From NCBI GenBank assembly GCA_963754955.1, contig CAVWHY010000006.1, forward strand, positions 682,001-746,000: a stretch of DNA of 64,000 nt, given 5' to 3'. The notes under the pieces were generated by a model that saw only the letters and a list, made by a program, of their open reading frames with translations, had not been told where the DNA came from and searched no databases. Made by a program: the position numbers and the translations under genes. Shown here one piece after another: positions 63,797 through 64,000 of this stretch. How positions within the stretch are numbered: position 1 is the stretch's first letter; each line of letters begins with the position of its first letter. The stretch comes from CAVQJU01 sp963754955. Its GTDB lineage: Bacteria; Acidobacteriota; Vicinamibacteria; Vicinamibacterales; CAVVIG01.

Positions 63797-64000
63797 GTTG
63801 GGCGACGCGAGCGAGTGGGTTTGTGCAGGAGCAAAAAGCAGGCCACAACCGCACGAAACTGCCCCGTTCACCTCAGGCGTTTCCAAAAAATACGCAGCTC
63901 TTCCGCGCGCCATGACGAACGATAGCGGCCGCCCACTTTCACACTGCGGACGCATCCAGATGCGGACGTTGCACCTGATCCGCCCGCGTCGAGTGACTTC
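63797..64000. other. Region upstream of the histidine kinase
   Basis: The final 204 bp hold no other recognisable gene; the histidine kinase frame stays open to 63955. Confidence 0.5.

Overview
The window is high-GC DNA that most resembles an Acidobacteriota genome of the Vicinamibacteria (subdivision 6) type. This rests on repeated DUF1592/DUF1552 gene pairs, a carboxypeptidase-regulatory-type TonB-dependent receptor, a CRTAC1/UnbV protein, an acidobacterial VWFA-related protein, exported ankyrin proteins and many SnoaL/NTF2-like exported proteins. It is an inference from gene content; there is no rRNA or marker gene here.

1-35.6 kb. This part is built on one gene triplet occurring four times on the plus strand: an exported di-haem-motif DUF1592 protein, a Tat-exported DUF1552 protein and an exported ankyrin protein (1-3857, 16149-21506, 24245-29450, 30441-35640). 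Between the copies lie three paralogues of a 'PWGDPDLQG' family with a DUF6152 protein, a single-CxxCH protein, a TonB-dependent receptor, a CRTAC1 protein, a large TPR protein, a metallo-beta-lactamase-fold protein, SnoaL-like proteins and a two-CxxCH cytochrome/TPR protein. Almost all products carry Sec, Tat or lipoprotein signals, so this is mainly a cell-envelope/periplasmic system, plausibly redox and catabolic; the substrate is unknown.

35.7-40 kb is a SnoaL/NTF2 cluster: a single-domain protein, a three-domain fusion, another single-domain protein and an NTF2-VOC-VOC fusion. 40-44.4 kb holds phosphoglucomutase, a sortase, a VWA protein, a protein with an LPQTA cell-wall-type sorting signal, and a KGG stress protein. 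44.4-53.6 kb is looser: a TonB-like protein, a decayed sigma-54 activator, two small proteins, nucleotidyltransferase/phosphoesterase/epimerase/GGDEF genes, a decayed formyltransferase plus deacetylase, a rhodanese-like gene lacking the usual cysteine, and long non-coding stretches. 53.6-64 kb holds a DUF892 protein, an NsrR-like regulator divergent from a multicopper oxidase, a Tat amidohydrolase, a glycine-zipper protein, an alpha/beta hydrolase, a tannase-family esterase and a hybrid histidine kinase.

Repeats. Seven paired-hairpin elements bounded by GTAG...CTAC (REPIN-like), four ~71-bp perfect-ended palindromes and three low-complexity tracts sit between genes. Some supply stop codons or signal peptides to neighbouring genes.

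Quality. Many genes at 0.7-31 kb, and a few later, are broken by single-base changes, nearly all +1 insertions. They look like sequence errors, so broken genes are listed as one gene each.
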